64,000 nucleotides of DNA from positions 372,001 to 436,000 of the forward strand of contig NZ_VEFR01000001.1 of assembly GCF_007679035.1 (NCBI RefSeq), read 5' to 3'. Made by a program: the position numbers and the translations under genes. The notes under the pieces are model-generated. The model ran no database searches. It had not been told where the DNA came from and was given only the letters and a program-made list of their open reading frames with translations. Each line of letters begins with the position of its first letter. The first letter of the stretch is position 1. The DNA is from Agrococcus jejuensis (GTDB taxonomy: Bacteria > Actinomycetota > Actinomycetes > Actinomycetales > Microbacteriaceae). This document shows positions 9,742-23,410 of this stretch, piece after piece.

Positions 9742-9987
9742 GTGAGCGACCAGACCGCCATCGAAGCGCACGCCGAGCCTGGCGAGGGCCACTCGCCTGC
9801 CGCCTGGGCGGCCGTGATCATCATGCTCGTGGCCATCGCCGCCGGCACGCTGTTCTTCTGGCTCGACATGCCGCTCTTCGTGTGGATCTCCGCGGCGTTC
9901 GTGCCCGTCGGCGCACTCGTGGGCTGGGGCCTCGCGAAGGCCGGCTACGGCGTGAACGGACCGCGGTACACCCCCAAGGAGCACTGA
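9742..9987 (+). CDS. Small HGxxPAAW-family membrane protein
   Basis: An 81-residue protein with a motif near residues 15-22 (EGHSPAAW) that matches the HGxxPAAW family, except that the first His is Glu here. Two transmembrane helices follow (about 24-44 and 48-70), then a short polar tail ending RYTPKEH. Such proteins sit between the Trp membrane protein and trpC in many actinobacteria; function unknown. I chose GTG 9742 because GAGGAG (9732-9737) lies just before it; ATG 9724, in frame 18 bases earlier, is possible. The stop overlaps the trpC ATG. Confidence 0.85.
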   Translation: MSDQTAIEAHAEPGEGHSPAAWAAVIIMLVAIAAGTLFFWLDMPLFVWISAAFVPVGALVGWGLAKAGYGVNGPRYTPKEH

Positions 9988-10766
9988 TGCTCGACGCCCT
10001 CACCGCTGGGGCGCTCGAGGATGCCGAGGCTCGGCGCGGCGACCTGCCGTACGACGAGCTCGACGCCGTCTCGCGTGCTTCCCGCACCCCGATCGACGTC
10101 GTCGCGCTGCTGTCGCAGCCCGTCGACGGCGTGCACGTCATCGCCGAGGTGAAGCGCGCGAGCCCGTCGAAGGGCCGCATCGCCGACATCCCCGAGCCCG
10201 CGACCCTCGCGGCCGCGTACGCCGAGGGCGGCGCGAGCGTCATCTCGGTGCTCACCGAGGGTCGCCGGTTCCTCGGCACGCTCGACGACCTCCGCGCCGT
10301 GCGCGCCGCCGTCGACGTCGCCGTCCTGCGCAAGGACTTCCTCTCGACGCGGTACCAGCTGCTCGAGGCGCGTGCCGCAGGCGCGGACCTCGTGCTGCTC
10401 ATCGTCGCGGCGCTCGACGACGCGACGCTCGCGGACCTCCACGGCTTCGCCGGCGAGCTCGGCCTGTCGGTGCTCGTCGAGGTGCACGACGCCGACGAGG
10501 TGGCCCGCGCCGTCGCGGTCGGCGCACGCATCGTCGGCGTGAACACGCGCGACCTCAAGACGTTCGAGATGCATCCCGAGCGGTTCGCCGAGCTGCGTCC
10601 GCTCATCCCGGCCGGCGTCGTGGCCGTCGCGGAGTCGGGCGTGCAGACGGTCGAGGACGTGCAGACGTACAAGGCGGCGGGCGCCCACGCGGTGCTCGTC
10701 GGCGAGACGCTCGTGCGCGACGGCGAGCCCGCCGCCCGCGTCGCGGCATTCAGGAGTGCAGCATGA
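9987..10766 (+). CDS. trpC: Indole-3-glycerol phosphate synthase
   Basis: Makes indole-3-glycerol phosphate from CdRP. The protein has 259 residues and a TIM barrel. Catalytic E54 and K56 occur in [13 protein letters not shown], the Lys of VLRKDFL is present, and GVNTRDL and AESGV complete the signature. It is monofunctional, with no fused TrpF. No trpF is visible in the window, which fits the actinobacterial habit of using the bifunctional isomerase PriA/HisA instead. It is coupled by ATGA overlaps at both ends to its neighbours. Confidence 0.97.
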   Translation: MLDALTAGALEDAEARRGDLPYDELDAVSRASRTPIDVVALLSQPVDGVHVIAEVKRASPSKGRIADIPEPATLAAAYAEGGASVISVLTEGRRFLGTLDDLRAVRAAVDVAVLRKDFLSTRYQLLEARAAGADLVLLIVAALDDATLADLHGFAGELGLSVLVEVHDADEVARAVAVGARIVGVNTRDLKTFEMHPERFAELRPLIPAGVVAVAESGVQTVEDVQTYKAAGAHAVLVGETLVRDGEPAARVAAFRSAA

Positions 10767-11974
10767 ACCTTCGCGACGTCCGTGGACCCGAGTTCGGCGA
10801 GTACGGCGGCATCCACATGCCCGAGCCCCTCATGGCCGCGATCGACGAGCTCGCCGTCGCGTACGAGGAGGCCAGGCAGGATCCCGCGTTCGGCGAGGAG
10901 CTCGCGCGCCTCGGTCGGGAGTACACCGGCCGTCCGTCGCTGCTCACGGAGGCGAAGCGCCTGTCGGCTTCGGTCGGCGGCGCGCGCATCCTGCTGAAGC
11001 GCGAGGACCTCAACCACACGGGCAGCCACAAGATCAACAACGTGCTCGGCCAGGCGCTGCTCGCGCAGCGGCTCGGCAAGACGCGCCTCGTCGCCGAGAC
11101 GGGCGCCGGCCAGCACGGCGTCGCCACCGCGACGGCCGCAGCGCTCTTCGGCATGGAGTGCACGATCTACATGGGCGAGGTCGACACCGAGCGGCAGGCG
11201 CTCAACGTCGCCCGCATGCGCCTGCTCGGCGCCGAGGTCGTGCCCGTCACGACCGGCGCCCGCACGCTCAAGGACGCCATCAACGAGGGCATGCGCGACT
11301 GGGTGCGCACGGTCGACACGAGCCACTACCTCATGGGCACCGTCGCCGGCCCGCACCCGTACCCGGTCATGGTGCGCGACTTCCACGCGCAGATCGGCGA
11401 GGAGGCGCGCGCCCAGATGCTCGAGCAGGTCGGCAGGCTGCCGGATGCCGTGCTCGCATGCGTCGGTGGCGGCTCGAACGCCATGGGCATCTTCCACGCC
11501 TTCCTCGACGACGCCGACGTGCGGCTCATCGGGCTCGAGGCCGCCGGCGACGGCGCCGACACCGAGCGTCACGCCGTGACCATCGGGCGCGGCACCCCCG
11601 GCGTGCTGCACGGCTCCCGGTCGTACATGCTGCAGGACGCCGACGGCCAGACGCGCGACTCGCACTCGATCTCCGCGGGCCTCGACTACCCGGGCGTCGG
11701 CCCCGAGCACGCGTGGCTGCACGACATCGGTCGCGCCGAGTACGAGCCCGTCTCCGACGCCGAGGCCATGGACGCCTTCCGCGAGCTCACGAGGCTCGAG
11801 GGCATCATGCCGGCGATCGAGTCGGCGCACGCCGTCGCCGGCGCCATGCGCCTCGCCCGCGAGCTCGGCCCCGATGCCGTGCTGCTCGTGTCGCTGTCGG
11901 GTCGCGGCGACAAGGACGTCGCGACCGCCGGGCAGTGGTTCGACGTGATCGACGAGGGGGCCACGCAGTCATGA
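10763..11974 (+). CDS. trpB: Tryptophan synthase beta chain
   Basis: Condenses indole and serine to tryptophan with PLP. The protein has 403 residues. The PLP lysine is K90 in [11 protein letters not shown] and the catalytic glutamate is E112 in [17 protein letters not shown] binds the phosphate and [15 protein letters not shown] is present. It is the TrpB1 class that pairs with TrpA, which starts at its stop codon. The N-terminus has [11 protein letters not shown], a small departure from the common GGRFVPET. ATGA overlaps join it to trpC and trpA. Confidence 0.97.
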   Translation: MNLRDVRGPEFGEYGGIHMPEPLMAAIDELAVAYEEARQDPAFGEELARLGREYTGRPSLLTEAKRLSASVGGARILLKREDLNHTGSHKINNVLGQALLAQRLGKTRLVAETGAGQHGVATATAAALFGMECTIYMGEVDTERQALNVARMRLLGAEVVPVTTGARTLKDAINEGMRDWVRTVDTSHYLMGTVAGPHPYPVMVRDFHAQIGEEARAQMLEQVGRLPDAVLACVGGGSNAMGIFHAFLDDADVRLIGLEAAGDGADTERHAVTIGRGTPGVLHGSRSYMLQDADGQTRDSHSISAGLDYPGVGPEHAWLHDIGRAEYEPVSDAEAMDAFRELTRLEGIMPAIESAHAVAGAMRLARELGPDAVLLVSLSGRGDKDVATAGQWFDVIDEGATQS

Positions 11975-12768
11975 GCCGCACGCAGCAGGCCATCGCCGCC
12001 TCGAACGGCCGCGCCCTCATCGGCTACCTCCCCGCCGGCTATCCCGACCAGCAGGGCTGCGTCGACGCGTGCATCGCGCTCGCCGAGGGCGGCTTCACCG
12101 CCATCGAGCTCGGGCTGCCGTACTCGGACCCGAGCCTCGACGGCCCCGTGATCCAGGCGGCGACGCAGGGCACCCTCGACCGCGGCTTCCGCATCGAGGA
12201 GGCCTTCGAGACCATCGCGGAGGTCACGCGCCGCACGAGCATCCCCGTGCTCGTGATGACGTACTGGAACCCCGTGCTGCGCTGGGGCGTCGATCGCTTC
12301 GCCGCGCGCCTCGCCGAGGTCGGGGGAGCAGGGCTCATCACGCCCGACCTCGTGCCCGAGAACGGCACCGACTGGATCGCCGCGGCCGACCACCACGACC
12401 TCGACCGCATCTTCCTCGCTGCCCCGTCGTCGTCCGACGCGCGACTCGACGTCGTGCTGCAGGCGTCGCGCGGCTTCGTCTACACCGTCTCGACCATGGG
12501 CACCACGGGTGCGCGCGGCGAGATGGACTCCGCGGCGCGCACGCTCGCCGACCGGCTCGAGACGCGCCGCACGGCGCTCGGCATCGACCTGCCGCGCTGC
12601 GTCGGCCTCGGCATCTCGACCGGCGCCCAGGTCGCCGACGTCCTCGGCTACGCCGAGGGCGCCATCACGGGCTCCGCGCTCGTCGCCGCCCTGCGCGACG
12701 GAGGTCAGGAGCGCCTGCGCGAGCGGGTCGCAGACCTCGCCGCGGGTACACTCGTCCAGTCCCACTGA
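11971..12768 (+). CDS. trpA: Tryptophan synthase alpha chain
   Basis: Cleaves indole-3-glycerol phosphate to indole, channelled to TrpB. The protein has 265 residues. Catalytic E46 and D57 lie in [26 protein letters not shown], the LITPDLVPE substrate segment and the phosphate-binding VGLGIST are present. This is the last gene of the coupled His-Trp run: the next gene, lgt, follows after 35 bases with its own ribosome-binding site. trpD, trpG and trpF are not in this run. Confidence 0.97.
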   Translation: MSRTQQAIAASNGRALIGYLPAGYPDQQGCVDACIALAEGGFTAIELGLPYSDPSLDGPVIQAATQGTLDRGFRIEEAFETIAEVTRRTSIPVLVMTYWNPVLRWGVDRFAARLAEVGGAGLITPDLVPENGTDWIAAADHHDLDRIFLAAPSSSDARLDVVLQASRGFVYTVSTMGTTGARGEMDSAARTLADRLETRRTALGIDLPRCVGLGISTGAQVADVLGYAEGAITGSALVAALRDGGQERLRERVADLAAGTLVQSH

Positions 12769-12803
12769 CCATCCGGTCGGGACCCACCGATCCCGGAGGA
12801 TCC

Positions 12804-13793
12804 GTGCTCCAGAGCATCCCCAGCCCCGCGCCCGAATGGCAGGGCGTCCCCATCGGCGAGTGGCTGCATGGCCTCATGCCGTTCCTGCCGGACGCGGTCG
12901 AGTCGTTCTCGATCCGCACGTACGCGCTGTGCATCCTGCTGGGCATCCTCCTCGCCGCCTGGCTCACCGCCCGTCGCCTGCGCCAGCGCGGCGTCGACGG
13001 CGGCCTCGTGATCGACGTCGCCGTGTTCGCCGTCATCCTCGGCATCGTCGGCGCCCGCATCTTCCACGTGCTCACCTATCCCGACGAGTACCTGGGCGAG
13101 AACTTCGACCTCTACAACGTGATCGCCGTCTGGAACGGCGGCGTCGCGATCTTCGGCGCGCTGATCGCCGGCGCCGCGGGCATCTGGCTGGGCTGCCGCT
13201 ACACGGGGCTGCGCTTCACGACGTTCGTCGACGCGCTCGCACCCGGCATGCTCATCGCGCAGGCAGCCGGTCGTCTCGGCAACTACGTCAACCACGAGCT
13301 CTTCGGCCAGCCCACCGGCCTGCCGTGGGGCCTCGAGGTCGAGGCGACGAACCCGGCGTTCCCCGTCGGCCTGCCCGAGGGCACGCTCTTCCACCCCACG
13401 TTCCTCTACGAGATCATCTGGAACCTCGTCGGCGCCGCGGTCATCCTGTGGCTCGACCGCCGTCGCGACATCCAGTGGGGCAAGGCCGCCGGGCTCTACC
13501 TCATCTGGTACGGCGTCGGCCGCATCGTGTGGGAGTCGATCCGCATCAACCCCTCCGAGGTCTTCTTCGGCATCCGCGTCAACGTGTGGGCCGCGATCGG
13601 CGCCGTCGTGCTCGGCGTCATCATCTGGATCGTCCAGAGCCGCAGGCACCCGGGCCTCGAGCCCGCGCCGTGGCAGCCTGGTCGGGAGCCCGAGGACGAC
13701 GCGGTAGACTCCGACACGTACTCCGAGCTCGACGAGGCCGACACAACGGCCGAGCCGGCGGTGGGCGCGGGAACCGCGACGACCACCACCTGA
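12804..13793 (+). CDS. lgt: Prolipoprotein diacylglyceryl transferase
   Basis: Attaches diacylglycerol from phosphatidylglycerol to the lipobox cysteine of prolipoproteins in the cytoplasmic membrane. The 329 residues include about seven transmembrane helices and the Lgt signature GRLGNYVNHELFGQPTG near 151-167. YALCILLGILLAAWL and NGGVAIFGALIAG also match the family. The C-terminal 45 residues are acidic and rich in D, E, T, a tail typical of actinobacterial Lgt. GTG 12804 is chosen because GGAGGA (12795-12800) precedes it. Position downstream of trpA matches M. tuberculosis Rv1614. Confidence 0.95.
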   Translation: MLQSIPSPAPEWQGVPIGEWLHGLMPFLPDAVESFSIRTYALCILLGILLAAWLTARRLRQRGVDGGLVIDVAVFAVILGIVGARIFHVLTYPDEYLGENFDLYNVIAVWNGGVAIFGALIAGAAGIWLGCRYTGLRFTTFVDALAPGMLIAQAAGRLGNYVNHELFGQPTGLPWGLEVEATNPAFPVGLPEGTLFHPTFLYEIIWNLVGAAVILWLDRRRDIQWGKAAGLYLIWYGVGRIVWESIRINPSEVFFGIRVNVWAAIGAVVLGVIIWIVQSRRHPGLEPAPWQPGREPEDDAVDSDTYSELDEADTTAEPAVGAGTATTTT

Positions 13794-13849
13794 TCCGCCA
13801 CACGGGCCGACGACGCTCCGTGCCGCACTCTCGCATTCGGAGGTCCGTC

Positions 13850-18386
<4,537 letters not shown>

Positions 18387-18394
<8 letters not shown>

Positions 18395-19841
18395 CCCCCG
18401 CGGATTCCTGAAGACGACCCAGCGCGAGCTGGCCCCGAAGCGACCCGTCGCGGTGCGCATCATGGACTGGAAGGAGATCGGCGAGCTCGGCGACAAGGCC
18501 GTGCTGCGCCGACAGGCCGGCCGCTGCATGGACTGCGGCGTGCCGTTCTGCCATCAGGGCTGCCCGCTGGGCAACCTGATCCCCGAGTTCAACGACCTCA
18601 CGTGGCGCGGCGAGGGCCGTGCGGCGAGCGATCGCCTGCATGCGACGAACAACTTCCCCGAGCTCACCGGCAAGCTGTGCCCGGCGCCGTGCGAGTCGTC
18701 GTGCGTGCTCGGCATCAACCAGCCCGCCGTCACCATCAAGCAGGTCGAGCAGTCGATCGCCGCCGACGCCTTCCAGCACGGCTGGATCGAGCCGCACCCG
18801 CCGGCACGCCTCACCGGCAAGACCGTCGCGGTCGTCGGCTCGGGCCCCGCGGGCCTCGCGGCGGCGCAGCAGCTCACGCGCGCCGGCCACACCGTCGCCG
18901 TGTACGAGCGCGACGACCGCATCGGCGGCCTGCTGCGCTACGGCATCCCCGACTTCAAGCTCGAGAAGCGCACGATCGACCAGCGCCTCGCGCAGATGAC
19001 GGCCGAGGGCACCCGCTTCCGCGCCGGCGTCGACATCGGCAGGGACATCACCTGGGATGCGCTGCGCGAGCGATTCGACGCCATCGTCGTCGCGACCGGC
19101 GCCATGGTGCCGCGCGAGCTCGCGATCCCCGGCCGCGACCTCGCGGGCGTGCACTACGCGATGGAGTACCTGACGCAGCAGAACCGCGCCGTCGCCGGCA
19201 CGGCCGTCTCGAGCCAGATCACGGCCGAGGGCAAGCACGTCGTCGTCCTCGGCGGTGGCGACACCGGTGCCGACTGCATCGGCACGGCGCACCGCCAGGG
19301 CGCGCTGTCGGTCACGAACCTCGCGATCGGCGTGCAGCCGCCCTCCGAGCGTCCCGACCACCAGCCGTGGCCGACGCATCCCGCGATCTTCGAGGTGCAG
19401 TCGAGCCACGAGGAGGGCGGCGAGCGCACGTTCCTCGCCTCGACCGTCGAGTTCATGGCGAACGAGGTCGGCGAGGTGCGCGCCCTCAAGGTCGCCGAGA
19501 CCGAGATCGTCGACGGCGTGCGCCGACCCAAGGCGGGCACGGAGCGCGAGATCCCCGCGGATCTCGTGCTGCTCGCCCTCGGATTCACCGGCGCGGAGCA
19601 GGAGACCCTCAGCGGTCAGCTCGGCACCCAGTTCACCCGCGGCGCCGTGACGCGCGACGCGGACTACGCGACCTCGACGGAAGGCGTCTTCGTGGCTGGC
19701 GACGCCGGTCGAGGTGCATCGCTCATCGTGTGGGCGATCGCAGAGGGACGCGCGGTGGCAGCGGCCGTGGACCGGTACCTGGAGGGGTCGACGACCCTGC
19801 CGGCACCGGTGCGCGCGACCGACCTCCCCATCCGCGCGTAG
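18387..19841 (+). CDS. gltD: Glutamate synthase (NADPH), small subunit
   Basis: Electron-input subunit of GOGAT, moving electrons from NADPH through FAD and 4Fe-4S clusters to GltB. The 484 residues start with a ferredoxin-like domain whose cysteines are in CMDCGVPFCHQGCPLGN and LCPAPCESSCV. An FAD-binding VVGSGPAGLAAA near 146, an NAD(P)-binding VVLGGGDTGADC near 286 and a C-terminal VFVAGDAGRG follow. GTG 18387 lies inside the end of gltB, 6 bases after GGAGG, so the subunits are made in a coupled way. Confidence 0.98.
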
Positions 19842-19900
19842 ACAGTGGAAGACTCGACACGGCATCCGTGCCGCAGTCGAGTCACGTGCGAGAGAGAGCA

Positions 19901-21409
19901 ATGAGACGAGCCAAGATCGTCGCCACCTTCGGGCCGGCGCTGTCGGGATACGAGCAGACGAAGGCCGCGATCGCGGCCGGCGTCAACGTCGCCCGCATGA
20001 ACCTGAGCCACGGCGCCTACCCGGTGCACGAGGCCGTGTACGAGGACATCCGCAAGGCGTCCGACGAGCTGGGCATGCCCGTGGGCATCCTCGTCGACCT
20101 CCAGGGTCCCAAGATCCGCCTCGGCAAGATCGCGGCTGGCCCGCAGATCCTCGCCGACGGCGACATCTTCACCATCACGACCGAGGACGTGCCCGGCGAC
20201 AAGGACGTCGTCTCGACGACGTTCAAGGGCCTGCCCGCCGACGTCAAGGCGGGAGACCCGCTGCTGATCGACGACGGTCGCATCGCGCTGGAGGTCGTCT
20301 CGACCGATGGCGTGCGCGTCGTCACGCGCGTCGTCGTGGGCGGCAAGGTCAGCGACAACAAGGGCATCAACCTGCCCGGCGTCGCCGTGAACGTGCCCGC
20401 GCTGTCCGACAAGGACGAGGCGGACCTGCGCTGGGCGCTCCAGCTGGGCGCCGACATCATCGCGCTGTCGTTCGTGCGCGACGCCTCCGACATCCAGCGC
20501 GTGCACGAGATCATGGACGAGGAGGGCCGTCGCCTGCCCGTCGTCGCGAAGATCGAGAAGCCGCAGGCCGTCGACAACCTCGCCGAGATCATCGACGCGT
20601 TCGACGCGATCATGGTCGCGCGCGGCGACCTCGGCGTCGAGCTGCCGCTGGAGCAGGTGCCGCTGGTGCAGAAGCGCGCCGTCGAGCTCTCGAGGCGCTG
20701 GGCGAAGCCCGTCATCGTCGCGACGCAGGTGCTCGAGTCGATGATCGACGCACCGCGCCCGACGCGTGCCGAGGCATCCGACTGCGCCAACGCCATCCTC
20801 GATGGCGCCGACGCGGTCATGCTCTCGGGCGAGACGAGCGTCGGTGCGTACCCGATCGTCACGATCCAGACGATGGCGCGCATCATCGAGTCGACCGAGG
20901 CGCACGGCCTCACGCGCATCCCGCCGCTCGGCACGAAGCCGCGCACGCAGGGTGGCGCCATCACGCTCGCCGCCCGCGAGGTCGCCGAGTTCGTCGAGGC
21001 GAAGGCGATCGTCGTCTTCACCGAGTCGGGCGACTCCGCACGCCGCATGTCGCGGCTGCGCACGTCGATCCCCACGATCGCGCTCACGCCCGATCCCGAG
21101 ATCGAGTCGCGCATGCAGCTCATCTGGGGCATGCAGACGTACCTCGTCGACCGCGTGACGCACACCGACGAGATGATCGCGCTCGCCGACGACATCCTCA
21201 TCGGCCGCGGCCTCGTCGCGATGGGCGAGAAGGTCGTCGTGATCTCGGGATCGCCTCCCGGCATCTCGGGCTCGACGAACGACCTGCGCGTGCACGTCGT
21301 CGGCGACGCCCACAACGAGGCGGCGCAGGCCTACCACGGCATGCGTCGCATCGAGGTGCCGACGGTCGCGCAGGAGCGCGCCCGCGCCGCATCGACGCCT
21401 GCGGCCTGA
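19901..21409 (+). CDS. pyk: Pyruvate kinase
   Basis: Last step of glycolysis, PEP plus ADP to pyruvate plus ATP. The 502-residue protein contains the A, B and C domains. Visible motifs: KIVATFGPA at the N-terminus, NLSHG, VDLQGPKIR, the active-site VAKIEKPQAVDNL containing the catalytic Lys, MVARGDLGVE and the metal/K+ region ATQVLESM. The C-terminal allosteric domain is present, so it is full length. ATG 19901 follows a GAGAGAG stretch. A perfect palindromic terminator follows 23 bases after the stop. Confidence 0.98.
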   Translation: MRRAKIVATFGPALSGYEQTKAAIAAGVNVARMNLSHGAYPVHEAVYEDIRKASDELGMPVGILVDLQGPKIRLGKIAAGPQILADGDIFTITTEDVPGDKDVVSTTFKGLPADVKAGDPLLIDDGRIALEVVSTDGVRVVTRVVVGGKVSDNKGINLPGVAVNVPALSDKDEADLRWALQLGADIIALSFVRDASDIQRVHEIMDEEGRRLPVVAKIEKPQAVDNLAEIIDAFDAIMVARGDLGVELPLEQVPLVQKRAVELSRRWAKPVIVATQVLESMIDAPRPTRAEASDCANAILDGADAVMLSGETSVGAYPIVTIQTMARIIESTEAHGLTRIPPLGTKPRTQGGAITLAAREVAEFVEAKAIVVFTESGDSARRMSRLRTSIPTIALTPDPEIESRMQLIWGMQTYLVDRVTHTDEMIALADDILIGRGLVAMGEKVVVISGSPPGISGSTNDLRVHVVGDAHNEAAQAYHGMRRIEVPTVAQERARAASTPAA

Positions 21410-21432
21410 CGGCCGGCGCCGTCCGTTCGTGA

Positions 21433-21466
21433 CGAACGCCCCCACCCGATCGGGTGGGGGCGTTCG
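21433..21466. terminator. Perfect 34-base palindrome, shared terminator of pyk and tRNA-Leu
   Basis: Two 17-base arms (cgaacgcccccacccga and its complement) are fully complementary with no unpaired loop bases beyond those forced by hairpin geometry. It sits between the convergent pyk and tRNA-Leu genes and can act in both directions. There is no T tract, as is usual in high-GC actinobacteria. Confidence 0.8.
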
Positions 21467-21492
21467 CGCGTGCGGCCCTCGTGCGTGAGGAG

Positions 21493-21574
21493 TGCCGGCA
21501 CAGGGACTCGAACCCTGACTCCGTGAGGAAGCGCAGTTTGAGTGCGCCGCGTCTGCCAATTCCGCCATGCCGGC
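21493..21574 (-). tRNA. tRNA-Leu(CAA)
   Basis: Read on the - strand, an 82-base class II tRNA. The acceptor stem is GCCGGCA paired with TGCCGGC, discriminator A. The anticodon stem-loop is GCGCA-CTCAAAC-TGCGC, giving anticodon CAA (codon UUG, leucine). A variable arm (TTCCTCACGGAG region) and the T arm CAGGG-TTCGAGT-CCCTG follow. CCA is not encoded. UUG is a rare codon in this GC-rich genome. Confidence 0.95.
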
Positions 21575-21601
21575 GCGGGCCGAGGCCGCGCGCGCATCCC
21601 A

Positions 21602-21607
21602 TAGGCT
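21602..21607 (+). promoter_or_regulatory. Leaderless -10 box TAGGCT for the response regulator
   Basis: TAGGCT is followed by 6 bases and then the ATG of the ANTAR regulator, the leaderless layout. There is no Shine-Dalgarno sequence in the space, which supports leaderless initiation. Confidence 0.55.
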
Positions 21608-21613
21608 AGTCGC

Positions 21614-22258
21614 ATGACCGATGCCACGTTCCTGGAGCCCGAGCTCCCCGAGCCGGAGGCCGCCACGAGCAGCACCCGGCGCCGCGTCGTCGTCGCGGAG
21701 GACGAGTCGCTCATCCGCCTGGACATCGTCGAGACGCTGCAGGACAACGGCTTCGAGATCGTCGGCGAGGCCGGCGACGGGGAGAAGGCCGTCGAGCTCG
21801 CGACCGCGCTGCGGCCCGACCTCGTCGTCATGGACGTGAAGATGCCGAAGATGGATGGCATCTCGGCGGCTGAGAAGCTGTCGGAGGGCAAGATCGCCCC
21901 GGTCGTGCTGCTCACCGCCTTCTCGCAGAAGGAGCTCGTCGAGCGCGCGTCGGAGGCCGGTGCGCTCGCGTACGTCGTGAAGCCGTTCACGCCCAACGAC
22001 CTGCTGCCCGCGATCGAGATCGCGCTGGCCCGCTACGACCAGATCCAGGCGCTCGAGACCGAGGTCGCCGACCTCGCCGAGCGCTTCGAGACCCGCAAGC
22101 TCGTCGACCGTGCGAAGGGCCTGCTCGGCCAGCGCATGGGCCTGTCGGAGCCCGAGGCGTTCCGCTGGATCCAGAAGGCGTCGATGGATCGTCGCCTGAC
22201 GATGGGCGAGGTCGCCCGCGCCGTGATCGAGCAGCTGGGCGACGGCAAGAAGGGCTGA
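21614..22258 (+). CDS. PdtaR-like response regulator with ANTAR RNA-binding domain
   Basis: A 214-residue cytosolic two-component regulator. After a 20-residue acidic extension there is a receiver domain with the acidic pocket AED (29-31), phospho-acceptor D74 in VVMDVKMPKMD, the switch Thr in VVLLTAFS and Lys in VVKPFTP. A coiled-coil linker (ETEVADLAERFE) leads to an ANTAR domain (about 150-205; LVDRAKGLLGQRMGLSEPEAFRWIQKASM region), which binds tandem RNA hairpins and causes antitermination. M. tuberculosis PdtaR (Rv1626) has the same architecture and the same place between pyk and polA. The partner histidine kinase is not in this window. Confidence 0.9.
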   Translation: MTDATFLEPELPEPEAATSSTRRRVVVAEDESLIRLDIVETLQDNGFEIVGEAGDGEKAVELATALRPDLVVMDVKMPKMDGISAAEKLSEGKIAPVVLLTAFSQKELVERASEAGALAYVVKPFTPNDLLPAIEIALARYDQIQALETEVADLAERFETRKLVDRAKGLLGQRMGLSEPEAFRWIQKASMDRRLTMGEVARAVIEQLGDGKKG

Positions 22259-22305
22259 CGCCCTTCCGGCTGCACGCCGGACCCACTGTCGAGGCTGCCT
22301 GCGTC

Positions 22306-22412
22306 GATTGGCCAACTCTGGCGATCCATTGGCCATCTCTTGCGTTCCGACCCCATCGATTGGCGCCGATGTGCGCCAATCGTGCGTTGCTCAGCGCAGA
22401 AGTCGACCACTC
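22306..22412 (+). repeat. Left 107-base palindrome-bearing module
   Basis: Contains an 18-base unit, consensus GATTGGCCA-N5-TGCG, at 22306 (last four bases GGCG) and 22327 (first base C), a start-to-start distance of 21. At 22357, 30 bases later, begins a hairpin with a 10-base perfect stem (cgattggcgc / gcgccaatcg, loop cgatgt). A decayed inverted unit ends at 22412, 30 bases beyond the hairpin: cgca is intact and 6 of the 9 bases of tggccaatc match. The same geometry occurs in the right module. Confidence 0.8.
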
Positions 22413-22511
22413 GCCGCCTGGCGTGCGTCACGCATCCCGCACAGCCGCGCAGCAATCGGGCCTCTCCACAGACCTAGCCGGGGAACGTCCCGTGGCTGGC
22501 ATGGTGCCGGC

Positions 22512-23402
22512 ATGCCACGCCCTGCAGAGCCGAAACAGCGTCGAGTCATCACCGTGCAGGATGCGCTCGCGCTCGGCTTCACGCGCTACGAGCTGCGAAC
22601 GAGGGCGCTGATGGCGCCGGCGTGGGGCGCGCGGGTCCTCGCGGCTCCGTCGGACGCCGACCGCGATCTGCTCGCCGCCATCGACGCAGTCCGCCGCCCC
22701 GACCAGTTCCTCTCGCACACGACCGCGGCGCGCATCCACGGGCTGCCGTTGCCGGCTCGGATCCTGCCGCTCCCGATCCATCTCGCATCACCGTCGTACA
22801 CGTCGCGGATGCGTCGTCCAGACGTCGTCGGTCATCGGATCAAGGCACGCGTCGTCACGATGCGCGGCATGCCGGTCGAATCGCTCGAGGACTGCTTCGT
22901 GCACGTCGCCTCGCTCCTCGACCACGACGAGCTCGTCGCGGTCGGTGACGCGATCGTCGCGTCGACTCGGCGCGACCGTCTCGAGATCGCCGACCTCGTT
23001 CGCAATGCCGAGCACTTCCGCGGAGCACGGGGCATGAGCCGCGTGGCTCGGGCTCTCGGTGCCATCCGGGTCGGGGCCGAGTCTCCGCAGGAGTCGAAGG
23101 TCAGGCTGCTGATCGTGCGCGCCGGCATCCGCGAGCCCGAGCTGCAGGTCACGGTCGCGAGCGATGACGGGTCGCTGATCGGACGTCTCGACATGGGCTG
23201 GCGCGACCTCCGCCTCGGCGTCGAGTACGACGGCCAGCATCATCGTGTCGACGCGCGCCAGTACGCGCGGGACATCGACCGACATCGTCGGCTGCAGGAA
23301 GCCGGCTGGGAGGTCATCCGTGTGACCGCGCCCGATCTCGGCGACGGCGCACGCCGGATGATCGCGATCATCCGAGCCGCCATGGCCCGCCGGTCGGCGT
23401 GA
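22512..23402 (+). CDS. DUF559 endonuclease-like protein with AbiEi-like N-terminus
   Basis: A 296-residue protein. Residues about 10-45 (VITVQDALALGFTRYELRTR and onward) resemble the winged-helix N-terminus of AbiEi-type antitoxins, suggesting DNA binding. The C-terminal 100 residues look like DUF559, a Vsr-like PD-(D/E)XK nuclease fold: E194 in SPQESKVRLLI, D227 in GRLDMGW, E238 in LGVEYDGQHHR, then DIDRHRRLQEAGWEVIRVT. These candidate catalytic acids are intact. ATG 22512 gives a natural N-terminus but has no strong ribosome-binding site. The gene lies alone between two inverted repeat modules; the stop is 9 bases before the right one. No adjacent AbiEii toxin is present. Biological role unknown. 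Confidence 0.8.
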   Translation: MPRPAEPKQRRVITVQDALALGFTRYELRTRALMAPAWGARVLAAPSDADRDLLAAIDAVRRPDQFLSHTTAARIHGLPLPARILPLPIHLASPSYTSRMRRPDVVGHRIKARVVTMRGMPVESLEDCFVHVASLLDHDELVAVGDAIVASTRRDRLEIADLVRNAEHFRGARGMSRVARALGAIRVGAESPQESKVRLLIVRAGIREPELQVTVASDDGSLIGRLDMGWRDLRLGVEYDGQHHRVDARQYARDIDRHRRLQEAGWEVIRVTAPDLGDGARRMIAIIRAAMARRSA

Positions 23403-23410
23403 CGCCCGTC

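Noticed and set aside
22259..22305. Target-site duplication flanking the candidate element
   Set aside because: Bases just outside 22306 and 23517 (..gcgtc and gatgg..) show no convincing direct repeat.
22512..23402. DUF559 gene as the antitoxin of an AbiE toxin-antitoxin pair
   Set aside because: There is no AbiEii nucleotidyltransferase gene on either side, and the C-terminal nuclease-like domain is not part of a classical AbiEi antitoxin.
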